Of a DNA stretch of 64,000 nt, positions 55,367-64,000 are shown piece by piece. The notes beneath the pieces were generated by a model. It was not told the DNA's origin, made no database searches, and worked only from the letters and a program-made list of their open reading frames with translations. The stretch spans positions 1 through 64,000 of the forward strand of contig CAZIXE010000014.1 of assembly GCA_964543235.1 (NCBI GenBank), written 5' to 3'. How positions within the stretch are numbered: position 1 is the first letter of the stretch; every line of letters starts with the position of its first letter. The translations under genes were made by a program, and so were the position numbers. This DNA comes from JANMMJ01 sp964543235 (GTDB lineage: Bacteria; Pseudomonadota; Alphaproteobacteria; Rhizobiales; Aestuariivirgaceae).

Positions 55367-56074
55367 TCAGCTGTCCGTCTTGATGGCCGCTATGATCTTC
55401 TCGATGTCCATGCGCTTTCGGTAGTCGGGGTCGACGAAACGGGCCTTGATAACCCCGTCCTTGCCCAGCACGAAAGTCGCCGGAATGGGCAGGTTCCAGC
55501 TCTCATTGTCCTGGAACACTGAAATGTCCCAGCCGGCCGCGGTCATTGCCTGGCGCTTCTCGTCATTGATCTTGATGGCGAGCTGCAGCTCGAGGGCATA
55601 GCCGCAGTCCAGGTCGGTTAGGATGGGAAACGTGCCCCCCGAATCTTCCTTGAGCTTCCGCGTGTACTTCTGCGTTTCCGGCATGATCAGCACCAGCTGG
55701 CCGCCGGCGGCGCTTACTTCCCGCTCGATCCCGGCCAGTGCATCGGCGTTGATCCGGCAATATGGGCACCAGTGCCCGCGATGGAAGGCCATTACCAGGT
55801 TGCCGCGCTCCAGAAGTTGCGCGAGGCTGATGAACCGCCCCCTCTCGTCGGGCAGCACGAAGCCCGGCATGATCTCCCCGACCTGCGGAGCGCTTTCGCC
55901 GGCGCGGTTCTCGTGCAAGCGCTTCACCATGCGGTCGACGATATCGGCAAACTCCGGGCTGAGGCGCCGCACATCATCCGCAAAGGCGCTGAGCCGGTCG
56001 GCAAGTGGCGCATCCATCGCCTTGCAGCGTTCGGTGCACTGTTCCAGTTCTTGCGCGAGCGACAGCGTATTCAA
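55367..56074 (-). CDS. peroxiredoxin-like (AhpC/TSA) family protein
   Basis: A 235-residue thioredoxin-fold protein with AFHRGHWCPYCRIN, a Trp-Cys-Pro-Tyr-Cys redox motif, and an additional N-terminal helical region of about 70 residues. It probably reduces peroxides or disulfides. The start TTG 56074 follows GGAGGAGG and overlaps the LysR stop, so the two genes are coupled. Confidence 0.82.
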   Translation of the reverse strand: MNTLSLAQELEQCTERCKAMDAPLADRLSAFADDVRRLSPEFADIVDRMVKRLHENRAGESAPQVGEIMPGFVLPDERGRFISLAQLLERGNLVMAFHRGHWCPYCRINADALAGIEREVSAAGGQLVLIMPETQKYTRKLKEDSGGTFPILTDLDCGYALELQLAIKINDEKRQAMTAAGWDISVFQDNESWNLPIPATFVLGKDGVIKARFVDPDYRKRMDIEKIIAAIKTDS

Positions 56075-56988
56075 TTCTTTGCCTCCTCCACCACGGCAAC
56101 CTCTTGCTCGTCACTCTCCCAGTCGCGCGCCCGCAGCAGATTGATCAGGGCGGCAGCTGCAGGCGAGTGCTTGCGGCCGGCCACTGAGTAGAGATGGATC
56201 CACCGGCTCATCTCCACGCCATCGACATGGCTGACGACGAGACCATCCGGTACGCGCTTGTTCTCAAGCCACGAGGCGATGCCGACATTGGCCTTGACGA
56301 GATGGGCCAGATCCTCGGCCAGCGGCACCTCGTGCTTACTGACCTTGGCTATGCCGTACTCCTTGAGTTTGCTCTCGAGCGACCGCGCCAGCCAGCAGTT
56401 GGGACGGCTCAGCAGGCGCTCTTCCGCCAGATCGAGGACTTCGACCTTGTTGCGTCCGACCAGGGCATGCTGCCGGTTGAGAAGTAATCCGTAGTGCTCT
56501 TCGAACAGTTTCTTGGCATTGAGGCGGTCCCAGTCCTCGTCGATTGATCCGGCAACGGCAATCTCGGAGTCGCCTGCTTTCAGCTGCTCGAGAATCTCGT
56601 GCGGCGGGCCTCTGAACATCTTGATTTCGATCTTGGGAAAAGCCGTACTGATCTCGCCAAGGACTGGCGACAGCCATTCAAGGTCGATTGATCGCGACAG
56701 GGCCAGTCTGAGCGGTGCATGGCCCTGCTTGAGGAATGCCGTGGCAATTGCCTTGGCGTTCTGGTTGGCTTCGAAGCATTCGAGCAACGCCGGATAAACG
56801 GCCCGCCCGAGATCGGTCATGTGGGTGAGCGTACGCTCGCGCCGGAACAGCTCACCACCCAGTTCGCCCTCGAGCTGCTGGATGGCCCGCGACAGGGCCG
56901 GCTGCGAAACGTGGCATTCTTCAGCGGCGCGCGTGAAATTCTTCGTCCGGCAAACTGCCAGATAGTAGCGAACCTGATAGAGTTCCAT
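56071..56988 (-). CDS. LysR-family transcriptional regulator
   Basis: A 305-residue LysR protein: HTH at MELYQVRYYLAVCRTKNFTR through SQPALSRAIQQLEGELGGELF, then an effector-binding domain. Two Cys occur near the HTH (VCRTKN and EECHVSQ) and one mid-protein (NCWLAR), so redox sensing is possible. The frame continues upstream of ATG 56988, but this start matches the family. It overlaps the peroxiredoxin gene by 4 bp, its likely partner. Confidence 0.9.
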   Translation of the reverse strand: MELYQVRYYLAVCRTKNFTRAAEECHVSQPALSRAIQQLEGELGGELFRRERTLTHMTDLGRAVYPALLECFEANQNAKAIATAFLKQGHAPLRLALSRSIDLEWLSPVLGEISTAFPKIEIKMFRGPPHEILEQLKAGDSEIAVAGSIDEDWDRLNAKKLFEEHYGLLLNRQHALVGRNKVEVLDLAEERLLSRPNCWLARSLESKLKEYGIAKVSKHEVPLAEDLAHLVKANVGIASWLENKRVPDGLVVSHVDGVEMSRWIHLYSVAGRKHSPAAAALINLLRARDWESDEQEVAVVEEAKN

Positions 56989-57140
56989 TAGGTCATTCCC
57001 AAAGTCGAACGACCCGGACGCCCCCGCAACCGGATTGCAGACCCGCCAGCCCCTCATGGCGAACCCATGGGCTATTACACCCTTACCGCGAGATTTTGAA
57101 GGAGTTCGTGGCTCATTGCGTCAAAATAAAGTGATGGAGA

Positions 57141-58136
57141 TCATGCCGCAGCTTGACGCAGGCCGTCGGCGATCAGGCTGACGATCTCGAACATGACATG
57201 CGCTGCCACCATGGCCGTGATGTTGTTGGGGCTGTCCTTGGTCGGCATCAGGCAAACGACGTCGCCGCCGATCACGTTGAGGCCCCGGGCGCCGCGCAGC
57301 AGCCGGTTGGCCTCGTCCATGCTCCAGCCCGTGACGCCGGCTTCAATATTGGACACGCCCGGCGCCACTGCAGGGTCCAGGCAGTCGAGGTCAAAGGTGA
57401 TATAGACCGGCGCGTTGCCGATCCGCTCACGAAAACGGCTAATCACCGCTTCCGGCCCCATCTCCCGGTACTGCTCCATGGTAATGACCGCATAGCCGAG
57501 GTCATAGGAGGGTTTGAGCCAATCCCGGGTACGGGGATTCCCGCGCATGCCGATCTGCGTGCTTTTGGAGGCATCCAGATTGCCCTGCCTGACGCAATAG
57601 GCGGCCCAATGCGCTGCCGATTTCCGGGCCCCCATCCAGTGCGGAATGTTTTCGTATGAATCCGTATGGGCGTCGAAATGCAGGAGCGCCGCCGGACTCC
57701 CCGAGGTGAGCCTTGCCTGCTTCCCGGCTATGGCTTGGACGATCGCCCCGGTAATGCCGTGGTCACCGCCGATCGAGACCGGTTTGGCGCCGGCCGCATC
57801 AATGGCCTGGTAGAACGCTGAAATGCGCTCGACGCATTTTTCGTTGTCCATGGCCTCCGGGAGCGGCACGTCACCGAGGTCATTGATCCGGCAGGCCTCC
57901 CAGGGTGAGAAGTCGAACTGTTGGTGAAAGCGCCGATTATGCGCCGATACGTGACGAACCGCCCGCGGCCCCAGATGCTGGTCACGCTCGGTCGAGCCGT
58001 TGCCGGAACTGTGTGGAACACCGACGAGCGCAATATCGGTGTGCCGCGGATCAGGATCGTGCGGACAGCGGAACAGCGTCGGAACGCCCCACCAATAGAG
58101 CGTCTCCATCATCATCGCGTCTATCGAATCTGTCAT
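57141..58136 (-). CDS. ureohydrolase (agmatinase/guanidino-acid hydrolase family)
   Basis: A 331-residue Mn-dependent ureohydrolase. Metal ligands: SIGGDHGIT (His), LLHFDAHTDS (Asp-x-His-x-Asp) and ITFDLDCLDPAVAPG (Asp-x-Asp). It removes urea from agmatine or a guanidino acid; the specificity loop does not allow a firm choice. The start ATG 58134-58136 faces the divergent opgC gene. 152 bp separate it from the LysR gene on the same strand. Confidence 0.88.
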   Translation of the reverse strand: MTDSIDAMMMETLYWWGVPTLFRCPHDPDPRHTDIALVGVPHSSGNGSTERDQHLGPRAVRHVSAHNRRFHQQFDFSPWEACRINDLGDVPLPEAMDNEKCVERISAFYQAIDAAGAKPVSIGGDHGITGAIVQAIAGKQARLTSGSPAALLHFDAHTDSYENIPHWMGARKSAAHWAAYCVRQGNLDASKSTQIGMRGNPRTRDWLKPSYDLGYAVITMEQYREMGPEAVISRFRERIGNAPVYITFDLDCLDPAVAPGVSNIEAGVTGWSMDEANRLLRGARGLNVIGGDVVCLMPTKDSPNNITAMVAAHVMFEIVSLIADGLRQAAA

Positions 58137-58439
58137 GGTGTCTCTCCGCTTGCATTGGTTTCGTCAGTCTTTGCCGGCGTGAATCAGACCGATTGACCCA
58201 TCATGGCCGTGGCGGGTAACGCTTGCAATTCGTCGCGCCCCTTGTTACCGGCTCGTCCCACATTCACCTGTCCACCAGTCGATCTGACCCGATGCAGCCA
58301 CCGTGAATCGCCCTCGGCAAGACTTTGCTAAACCGGCTCCGGCAGAAGATCTATCGCCATAGTCCAAGCCAACTGAAATCCCCTCCCGTTGCCGCAGCAG
58401 CGCCTTGAATTCGCCCCCTGAGAGCGCTCTCTGAGCACA
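58137..58439. other. 303-bp divergent gap between ureohydrolase and opgC
   Basis: No gene of reasonable quality in either direction. It holds both promoters. The only conspicuous element is the 12-bp palindrome at 58420-58431 described separately. Confidence 0.5.
58420..58431. promoter_or_regulatory. palindrome GAGAGCGCTCTC before opgC
   Basis: A perfect 12-bp palindrome 8 bp upstream of the opgC start codon, where the ribosome would bind. It may be an operator or a translation-blocking hairpin. Confidence 0.3.
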
Positions 58440-59606
58440 ATGAGCACTCACTTCCGCGACCATCGCATCGACTTCCTGCGTGGCCTTGCGCTGGCCTCGA
58501 TCTTTATCAACCACGTGCCGGGCAACATGTGGGAGAAGGTGACCCACAAGAACTTCGGCTTCTCGGATGCGGCCGAGATTTTCGTACTGCTGGCTGGTTA
58601 TGCTTCGGCCTTCGCCTACTTCTCGCGCTTTGAGAGGGGTGAGCGTTGGCAGGCAGTGAAACGCGCGTGGCGGCGTGCCGGCGTGCTCTATGTCAGCCAC
58701 ATCGTGACGACCATGCTGGCAATCGCCTTGTTCTGTATTGCAGCCATTACCTTGGCAGAACCCGCCTATCTCGACGACAGTCTGATCTTCCTGAACCTGA
58801 AGCCGTTCCTTGCCGATCCGGCAACGGCGATCATTGGACTGGTAATGCTGGGGCATCAGCTTGGCTATTTCAACATCCTTTCCATGTACATGGTGATCCT
58901 GCTGATGCTGCCTGCGCTATTTTGGCTTGCGGCGCGGAGCTTGCGCCTCGTACTACTGTTCTCCCTCGTACTCTGGCTTCTGGCCGGTGCCTTCTCCATC
59001 AACATGCCGAACTATCCCTTGGCCGGCGGCTGGTTTTTCAATCCGTTCGCGTGGCAGCTGCTCTTCGTCATAGGCCTGGTGCTGGGCATCAGATCGCGCC
59101 GCCGCGAGCCCTTGTCGCTGCCGGGCCCGGTCCTCGTCCTGGCTGCTCTGTATTGCTTCGTTGCGGCCCTTTGGGTGAATCTCGAACTCTGGTCCTGGCA
59201 GCCCGCCATCCCGAGGGATTGGTGGTGGGCCCATCACTTTTACTATTTCGACAAGACCTATCTCTCCATTCCGCGTCTCCTGCATGTCTTGGCGCTCGCC
59301 ACCGTGGTAATGCTGCTGCCCTGGGGAAGCTGGCTCCACCGGATCGGGCCGTCCAACGCTCTGACGGCCATGGGCCGGCACTCCCTGCCTGTCTTCTGCT
59401 GCGGCTCTCTTCTGGCCATGGCCGGCGCCATCCTGCGCCAGGAACTGGGTGGAGGCTTTGCCGTCGATACGATCCTTGTGGCCACCGGGCTCGCCCTTCT
59501 TTCCTCTCTGGCAAAGGCACTGAACGGCGACCGCCAGCCAGCCGCCGGCGTCAGCGTGCCCGCTCCGGGAACGCCCTTGCAATGGCCTCTGCGTTCGCCG
59601 CAATGA
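58440..59606 (+). CDS. opgC: OpgC-family membrane acyltransferase
   Basis: A 388-residue membrane protein of the OpgC/acyltransferase-3-like group with about ten helices. The N-terminus HRIDFLRGLALASIFINHVPGN and the SDAAEIFVLLAGYASAFAY segment are OpgC hallmarks. OpgC adds succinyl groups to osmoregulated periplasmic glucans. The 3' end overlaps the convergent mtnA gene by 56 bp. Confidence 0.88.
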   Translation: MSTHFRDHRIDFLRGLALASIFINHVPGNMWEKVTHKNFGFSDAAEIFVLLAGYASAFAYFSRFERGERWQAVKRAWRRAGVLYVSHIVTTMLAIALFCIAAITLAEPAYLDDSLIFLNLKPFLADPATAIIGLVMLGHQLGYFNILSMYMVILLMLPALFWLAARSLRLVLLFSLVLWLLAGAFSINMPNYPLAGGWFFNPFAWQLLFVIGLVLGIRSRRREPLSLPGPVLVLAALYCFVAALWVNLELWSWQPAIPRDWWWAHHFYYFDKTYLSIPRLLHVLALATVVMLLPWGSWLHRIGPSNALTAMGRHSLPVFCCGSLLAMAGAILRQELGGGFAVDTILVATGLALLSSLAKALNGDRQPAAGVSVPAPGTPLQWPLRSPQ

Positions 59607-60648
59607 TCCCGCGCTCGGTAATGAGCCCCGTGACATATTTCGCCGGCGTGACATCGAAGGCGTAATTGGCAACCGGCGAGCCCGGCGCCACGATGTTCAC
59701 CGTCTCTATGCGGCCGTCACGGGTCAGCCCCGTGATTTCCGAGACTTCCGTGCCGGCGCGCTGTTCGATGGGGACTTCGGCGATTCCGTCCTGCACCGAA
59801 AAGTCGATGGTCGGCGAGGGCAGGGCCACGTAGAAGGGCACACCATTGTCATGCGCGGCGAGCGCCTTGAGATAGGTGCCGATCTTGTTGCAGACATCGC
59901 CGCGCGCCGTGGTGCGATCGGTTCCAACGATCACCAGGTCAACGAGCCTGTGCTGCATCAGGTGTCCGCCCGTGTTGTCGGGGACCACCGTGTGGGGAAC
60001 GCCATGGTGGCCAAGCTCCCACGCGGTGAGCGAGGCGCCCTGATTGCGCGGTCGCGTCTCGTCGACCCAGACATGCACGGGGATCGCCGTATCGTGCGCC
60101 ATGTAGATCGGTGCCGTCGCTGTGCCCCAATCCACTGTGGCAAGCCATCCGGCATTGCAATGCGTAAGGATGTTGACAGCTTCGCCTGGCTTTTTCCGCG
60201 CTGCGATCTCTTGAATGAGGCCGAGCCCGGCGCGCCCTATAGCCTTGTTGATCTCGACATCCTCGTCGCAAATGGCGCCGGCACGGCGATAGGCTGCTTC
60301 GGCGCGCGACGATGGTGCCAATGGCCGAAGCGTCCGCACCATTTCATCCAGAGCCCATTTGAGATTGATGGCCGTCGGCCGTGTCGCGTGCAGAACGGCG
60401 TAAGCATGTTCGATGTTGCGGTCGGATGGATCGGCCCGCATCGCGAGCGCCATGCCGTAGGCCGCCGTGGCGCCGATCAGTGGCGCGCCTCTCACCAGCA
60501 TGTCCTTGATGGCGTGGGCGGCATCCTCCATGCTGACAAGGGTGACCGTCTCAAAGCGGTGGGGGAACCGTGTCTGGTCGATGATCTCGACTGTGGCGCC
60601 ATCGCTGCGGAGCCAGATGGTGCGATAGGGCGTGCCGTCGACCTTCAT
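59551..60648 (-). CDS. mtnA: S-methyl-5-thioribose-1-phosphate isomerase
   Basis: A 365-residue eIF2B-like isomerase of methionine salvage. RGAPLIGATAAYGMALA binds the phosphate, ILTHCNAGWLAT carries the catalytic Cys, and IVGTDRTTARGDVCNKIGTY the catalytic Asp. ATG 60648 gives normal length; the longer frame upstream is chance. It follows the SDR gene with a 1-bp gap, not mtnK, which is about 48 kb away. Some MtnA proteins act on other phosphosugars, so the local pairing with an SDR may mean a side function. Confidence 0.92.
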   Translation of the reverse strand: MKVDGTPYRTIWLRSDGATVEIIDQTRFPHRFETVTLVSMEDAAHAIKDMLVRGAPLIGATAAYGMALAMRADPSDRNIEHAYAVLHATRPTAINLKWALDEMVRTLRPLAPSSRAEAAYRRAGAICDEDVEINKAIGRAGLGLIQEIAARKKPGEAVNILTHCNAGWLATVDWGTATAPIYMAHDTAIPVHVWVDETRPRNQGASLTAWELGHHGVPHTVVPDNTGGHLMQHRLVDLVIVGTDRTTARGDVCNKIGTYLKALAAHDNGVPFYVALPSPTIDFSVQDGIAEVPIEQRAGTEVSEITGLTRDGRIETVNIVAPGSPVANYAFDVTPAKYVTGLITERGIIAANAEAIARAFPERAR

Positions 60649-60649
60649 G

Positions 60650-61420
60650 TCACAAAGCCGTGTAGCCACCGTCGATGAGTATCGACTGCCCGGTGATAAG
60701 GTCGGAAGCGGGTGAGGCAAGAAACAGGACGAGATCCGCCACTTCGATCGGCCGGCCGAAACGCCCCAATGGTATCTTGGCGAGCATTGGGCCACACTTT
60801 TCCGGTTGACCCCAGACCTGCTCTCCCATCGGCGTGAGGATGACCGTCGGGCAGACCGCATTGATCTGGATATTGTATTTCGACCATTCGCTGGTCATGA
60901 CCTGGGTAAGCGAGTTAAGCCCGCCCTTGGAAGCGCAATAGGCGCCGTGGTCATCGAGCCCGATAACGCCCGCCTGCGAAGAAATATTGATGATCTTGCC
61001 GCGTTTCTGCCTGATCATGGCCGGCGCCAATGCCTGCGCCATGAGGAATGGTGCCCTGAGATTGACCGCCATGGTCTTGTCCCACTCTTCCGTCGTTAGA
61101 TCGAGGAGGGGCGCGATGAGGGCAATACCGGCATTGTTGACCAGGATGTCGATGGTGCCGAATTCTTCGAGGGCGGCGGCAGCCGCAGCGCGGGTCTCTG
61201 CCTCGTAGGCCAGATCAGCCTTGATCGGCTTCGCCTTTCGGCCATGTTTTTCGATTGCCCTGCTGGCCGCGGCAAGCCCGGCCTCGTCGCGCCCCACAGC
61301 GGCAACGTTGGCGCCGGCATTCGCCAGAACCTCGCAGATCGCCAGTCCAATGCCCTTTGATGCGCCAGTGACCAGCGCCCTGCTGCCGTCGAGCGAGAAC
61401 CGCTTGACCCACTCCTCCAT
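60650..61420 (-). CDS. short-chain dehydrogenase/reductase
   Basis: A 256-residue SDR. The cofactor motif TGASKGIGLAI, structural NNAG and catalytic Ser with Tyr-Cys-Ala-Ser-Lys are all present. ATG 61420 is chosen over GTG 61426 because AGGGAGGA is then 6 bases away. It is cotranscribed with mtnA. The substrate is unknown; a sugar alcohol or deoxysugar would fit the context. Confidence 0.9.
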   Translation of the reverse strand: MEEWVKRFSLDGSRALVTGASKGIGLAICEVLANAGANVAAVGRDEAGLAAASRAIEKHGRKAKPIKADLAYEAETRAAAAAALEEFGTIDILVNNAGIALIAPLLDLTTEEWDKTMAVNLRAPFLMAQALAPAMIRQKRGKIINISSQAGVIGLDDHGAYCASKGGLNSLTQVMTSEWSKYNIQINAVCPTVILTPMGEQVWGQPEKCGPMLAKIPLGRFGRPIEVADLVLFLASPASDLITGQSILIDGGYTAL

Positions 61421-61537
61421 TGCCACTCCTCCCTTGGTTCCGGCAGAGCTTAGAAGATGATTCGATTGTTCCTGAAACGTTCTTGCAACATGGTTGCCAT
61501 TCCGGTATGCTCAAAACCCTAAGATGCGGGGTGTGGA

Positions 61538-63073
61538 ATGGTATCTCATGTTGCCACAGTGGCCTTTCAAGGAATCGAGGCCGTCTCGGTTGACGTACAG
61601 GCACAATTATCGACCGCCGGCCAGGTTCACTTCAATGTTGTGGGTCTTGGCGACAAGGCTGTCGCCGAGAGCCGCGAACGGGTTCGCGCCGCGCTATTTG
61701 CCGTGGGTCTGGCGCTTCCCGGCAAGCGCATTACCGTCAATCTCTCACCGGCCGATCTGCCAAAGGAGGGCAGCCATTACGATCTGCCCATCGCGCTGGC
61801 GCTCCTGGCCTGTATGGGTGTTTTGCCGCACGACTTCATCTCCCGCTATTTGGTCATTGGCGAATTGGCGCTGGACGGTTCGATCACCGGGGTCGCCGGT
61901 GCCTTGCCGGCCGCCATCGCGGCTAACGCTAGGGGACTCGGCCTCGTATGCCCGAAGGCAAGCGGCGCCGAGGCAGCCTGGGCTGGCGAGGACGTCGATA
62001 TTCTGGCACCTGCCAACATCGTCCAGCTGATTAACCACGTGAACGGCAACCAGGTCCTCTCACGCCCGAAACCGGGCGTTGCCGAGGAGGACGCACTTCT
62101 CCCCGACTTCCGCGATGTGAAAGGACAAGAAGCGGCCAAGCGTGCCTTGGAAGTGGCCGCCGCCGGTGGTCACCATGTCCTGATGGTTGGGCCTCCCGGG
62201 GCCGGCAAGTCCATGCTCGCCCAACGCCTGCCGTCCATCCTCCCGCCCTTGGACTCGCGCGAGATGCTGGAGATCAGCATGATCGCCTCACTCGCCGGAG
62301 AACTGACGGGGGGCAAGCTGTCGCGCCGCCGGCCTTTTCGTGCCCCGCACCACTCGGCCTCGATGCCGGCGCTTGTTGGAGGCGGACTGCGGGCCCGGCC
62401 GGGCGAAATGGCCTTGGCGCACCTTGGCGTACTGTTCCTCGACGAACTGCCGGAGTTCCAGCCTCGGGTTCTCGAAAGCCTGCGGCAACCGCTCGAAACC
62501 GGCGAAACGGCTGTTGCACGAGTCAACTACCATGTCACCTACCCGGCGCGCTTTCAGCTCGTCGCCGCGATGAATCCGTGCAAGTGCGGCATGTCGGGGG
62601 AACCGGGACATGCCTGCCGCAAGGGAGTGCGCTGCGCCGCGGATTACCAGGCGCGCATCTCGGGCCCACTGCTCGATCGCATGGACATCCAGATCGAGCT
62701 TCCCGCCGTCCGTGCCTCCGACTTGACTCTGCCGCCGCCCAAGGAGACGAGTGCCGACATCGCGGCCCGGGTCGCGGCGACACGCGATCGGCAGCGTGCC
62801 CGCTTTGCGAGGTTGGGACTGCCTCATCTGCGCACCAATGCCGAGGCCGATGGTGAGTTGCTCGACACGATAGCGCGGCCGGACAAGGCCGGATTGAAGC
62901 TGCTGCGGGATGCCGCAGATGCCATGAATCTCTCGGCGCGCGGCTATCACCGCGTCCTGCGCGTGGCGCGGACGCTGGCCGACCTCGACGGCAAGGACGC
63001 AATCGCTGGCCTTCACATTGCCGAGGCTCTCAGCTATCGCCAGCGTCTCGCCGCTTTCCAGCGAGCCGCATGA
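61538..63073 (+). CDS. comM: YifB/ComM-family Mg-chelatase-like ATPase
   Basis: A 511-residue AAA+ helicase-like protein. An N-terminal Lon-like domain (HFNVVGLGDKAVAESRERVR) precedes Walker A VGPPGAGKSMLAQRLP, FRAPHHSAS, and Walker B LGVLFLDELPEF; a zinc-ligand-like set (PCKCG...CRKGVRC) follows. ComM promotes branch migration during natural transformation. Length is standard. It is divergent from the SDR gene. Confidence 0.93.
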   Translation: MVSHVATVAFQGIEAVSVDVQAQLSTAGQVHFNVVGLGDKAVAESRERVRAALFAVGLALPGKRITVNLSPADLPKEGSHYDLPIALALLACMGVLPHDFISRYLVIGELALDGSITGVAGALPAAIAANARGLGLVCPKASGAEAAWAGEDVDILAPANIVQLINHVNGNQVLSRPKPGVAEEDALLPDFRDVKGQEAAKRALEVAAAGGHHVLMVGPPGAGKSMLAQRLPSILPPLDSREMLEISMIASLAGELTGGKLSRRRPFRAPHHSASMPALVGGGLRARPGEMALAHLGVLFLDELPEFQPRVLESLRQPLETGETAVARVNYHVTYPARFQLVAAMNPCKCGMSGEPGHACRKGVRCAADYQARISGPLLDRMDIQIELPAVRASDLTLPPPKETSADIAARVAATRDRQRARFARLGLPHLRTNAEADGELLDTIARPDKAGLKLLRDAADAMNLSARGYHRVLRVARTLADLDGKDAIAGLHIAEALSYRQRLAAFQRAA

Positions 63074-63207
63074 ACCGGAAAGTTGCCAGCAATTTTCTCA
63101 AGTTCGGCAACTCAAAATTAAGCATTTGTCGAGCCGCAACCGTTCAGGGAATCTTAAAAACTCTGTGCGAAAACCACCAAAGAGTTGGTGGAGTACGGAG
63201 TCAATCA

Positions 63208-63672
63208 ATGAAAATGAATCGTCGGAGCGTGGCGAGTGGCACGGCTGCCGCACTGGCCGCGTCCGTAATGGGGATGGCCAAAACGACTGCAGCTTTTGCC
63301 TGCAACGATGCTGGACTCGCCGGCGCTGTCGAAGCCTTCCGCGTCGCGATGCTCAATGCCGACGGATCGGCAATCAGGGAACTTGCGTCGGAAGCGCTGA
63401 GCTTCGGCCACTCCAACGGCGTCGTCCAGACCCGCGAGGAGTTCATCGATGTGGTCGTCAACAAGAAGGAAATCTTCAACCAGATCCATCAGAAGGATCA
63501 CCACAACGTGGTGGTCAATGACTTCGGAATCGCTCGCCACATCTTCGAAGCTGACATCACCTTCGAAGGCAAGCCGTTGATCGTGAAGCTCGGCATGCTT
63601 CAGGTCTGGAAGCAGGAAGGTGGCAAGTGGAAAATGCTTGCCCGCCAGGCCTATCGTCTGCCGGAAGCCTGA
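63208..63672 (+). CDS. secreted NTF2-like (SnoaL/DUF4440) protein
   Basis: A 154-residue protein with a leader (MNRRSVASGTAAALAASVMG, cleavage near AAFA) and an NTF2-like cone fold: VEAFRVAMLNADGSAIREL, FGHSNGVVQTREEF, then LQVWKQEGGKWKMLARQAY. The frame is open to 63070, but ATG 63208 gives a normal signal peptide. No active site is evident; such proteins may bind small ligands. It follows comM. Confidence 0.75.
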   Translation: MKMNRRSVASGTAAALAASVMGMAKTTAAFACNDAGLAGAVEAFRVAMLNADGSAIRELASEALSFGHSNGVVQTREEFIDVVVNKKEIFNQIHQKDHHNVVVNDFGIARHIFEADITFEGKPLIVKLGMLQVWKQEGGKWKMLARQAYRLPEA

Positions 63673-63698
63673 TCGCGGCAACACTGAACCATCGTGAT

Positions 63699-63730
63699 CA
63701 AGTGCCGCCGCTCCTGCGGCGGCGCACTTG
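63699..63730 (+). terminator. GC-rich hairpin after the NTF2-like gene
   Basis: CAAGTGCCGCCGC pairs with GCGGCGGCGCACTTG around a TCCT loop, with a 2-base bulge. It is 27 bp after the stop codon and lacks a T-run; probably a transcript-end structure. Confidence 0.5.
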
Positions 63731-63761
63731 CGTGGTGGAGTGGGTTCTTCCCTGCCTGCAT

Positions 63762-63785
63762 GCACCATTGCGCTGCGCATGGTGC
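63762..63785. repeat. inverted repeat GCACCAT/ATGGTGC
   Basis: 7-bp arms at 63762-63768 and 63779-63785 around TGCGCTGCGC, which is partly self-complementary. It is a second hairpin of unknown role, 31 bp after the first. Confidence 0.4.
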
Positions 63786-64000
63786 GAGAGTCAAAAAACT
63801 GACAATTAGAATTCGCGCATCCGCATTTGCGACTGGCTAACCACTTTGTTCTTTTCGCAGCGCATCTACGACCGCCCAAAGGAATCTTAAGACTTATCGG
63901 CGATAACCGGCAATGCACAAGTGAGCAAATGGGGCCGGGCGCTAGTCCATGCGCTCAAGCTTCTGAGACTTAACTGGGACGTGGATGGGTTCTGCCATGA

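Larger units (their letters stand above)
63673..64000. other. 328-bp right-end region with two hairpins and no gene
   Basis: No coding sequence is supported. Two hairpins follow the NTF2-like gene (63699-63730 and 63762-63785). An ATG close to the right edge could open a gene beyond the window, but too little is visible. Confidence 0.5.

Overview
The window is 64 kb of a GC-rich alphaproteobacterial chromosome, most likely from the order Hyphomicrobiales (Rhizobiales). The clues are the order UPF0262 / low-Mr phosphatase / infA / maf / yacG; pckA next to chvI-chvG followed by a short HPr kinase, an EIIA and HPr; and rhizobial-type arsenite oxidase subunits. The genus cannot be read from the sequence. 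There are two tRNA genes (Phe at the left edge, Ser in the middle). I found no rRNA, CRISPR array, intact insertion sequence or prophage.

Layout. 1-6.7 kb: tRNA-Phe, a DUF4212 / sodium:solute symporter pair, three small membrane proteins, and a large exonuclease-CBS-DUF294 fusion. 6.7-8.8 kb: conserved housekeeping run yacG-maf-infA-phosphatase-UPF0262 (minus strand). 9-14.6 kb: minus-strand operon BtpA family / dimethylformamidase-type small and large subunits / methylthioribose kinase, divergent from an FGGY sugar kinase. 16.2-20 kb: three-subunit molybdenum hydroxylase (CoxM-CoxS-CoxL type) with its own MoaD-like protein. 20-26.4 kb: pckA, a HugZ-type protein, ChvI-ChvG and the regulatory PTS branch HprK-EIIA-HPr. 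27.3-32 kb: dnaN-recF-gyrB, then msrA and tRNA-Ser.

33.3-45.2 kb is an arsenic region. AioX (arsenite-binding protein), AioS (sensor kinase) and AioR (response regulator) precede the arsenite oxidase subunits AioB (Rieske) and AioA (molybdopterin). Then come moaA (molybdenum cofactor synthesis), an ArsR repressor, a flavoprotein with a cysteine-pair tail, an MFS transporter, and a decayed gene carrying two in-frame amber codons. AioX/AioS would sense arsenite, AioR would activate aioBA through a near-perfect 22-bp palindrome upstream of aioB, and MoaA would feed cofactor to AioA.

45.2-55.3 kb is a LacI-controlled catabolic cluster that I consider the best candidate for an undescribed system. 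It holds two tandem membrane di-iron hydroxylases, a complete sugar-type ABC importer, a MocE-like Rieske ferredoxin, a TIM-barrel isomerase, a bare RpiR-type DNA-binding domain, a ferredoxin reductase and a PanB-like protein lacking most PanB metal ligands. Together they look like import plus three-component oxygenation of an unknown small polar substrate. 55.4-63.7 kb: peroxiredoxin/LysR pair, ureohydrolase, OpgC, methylthioribose-1-phosphate isomerase with an SDR, ComM and a secreted NTF2-like protein. All starts, motifs and repeats were read by eye; no database search was run.
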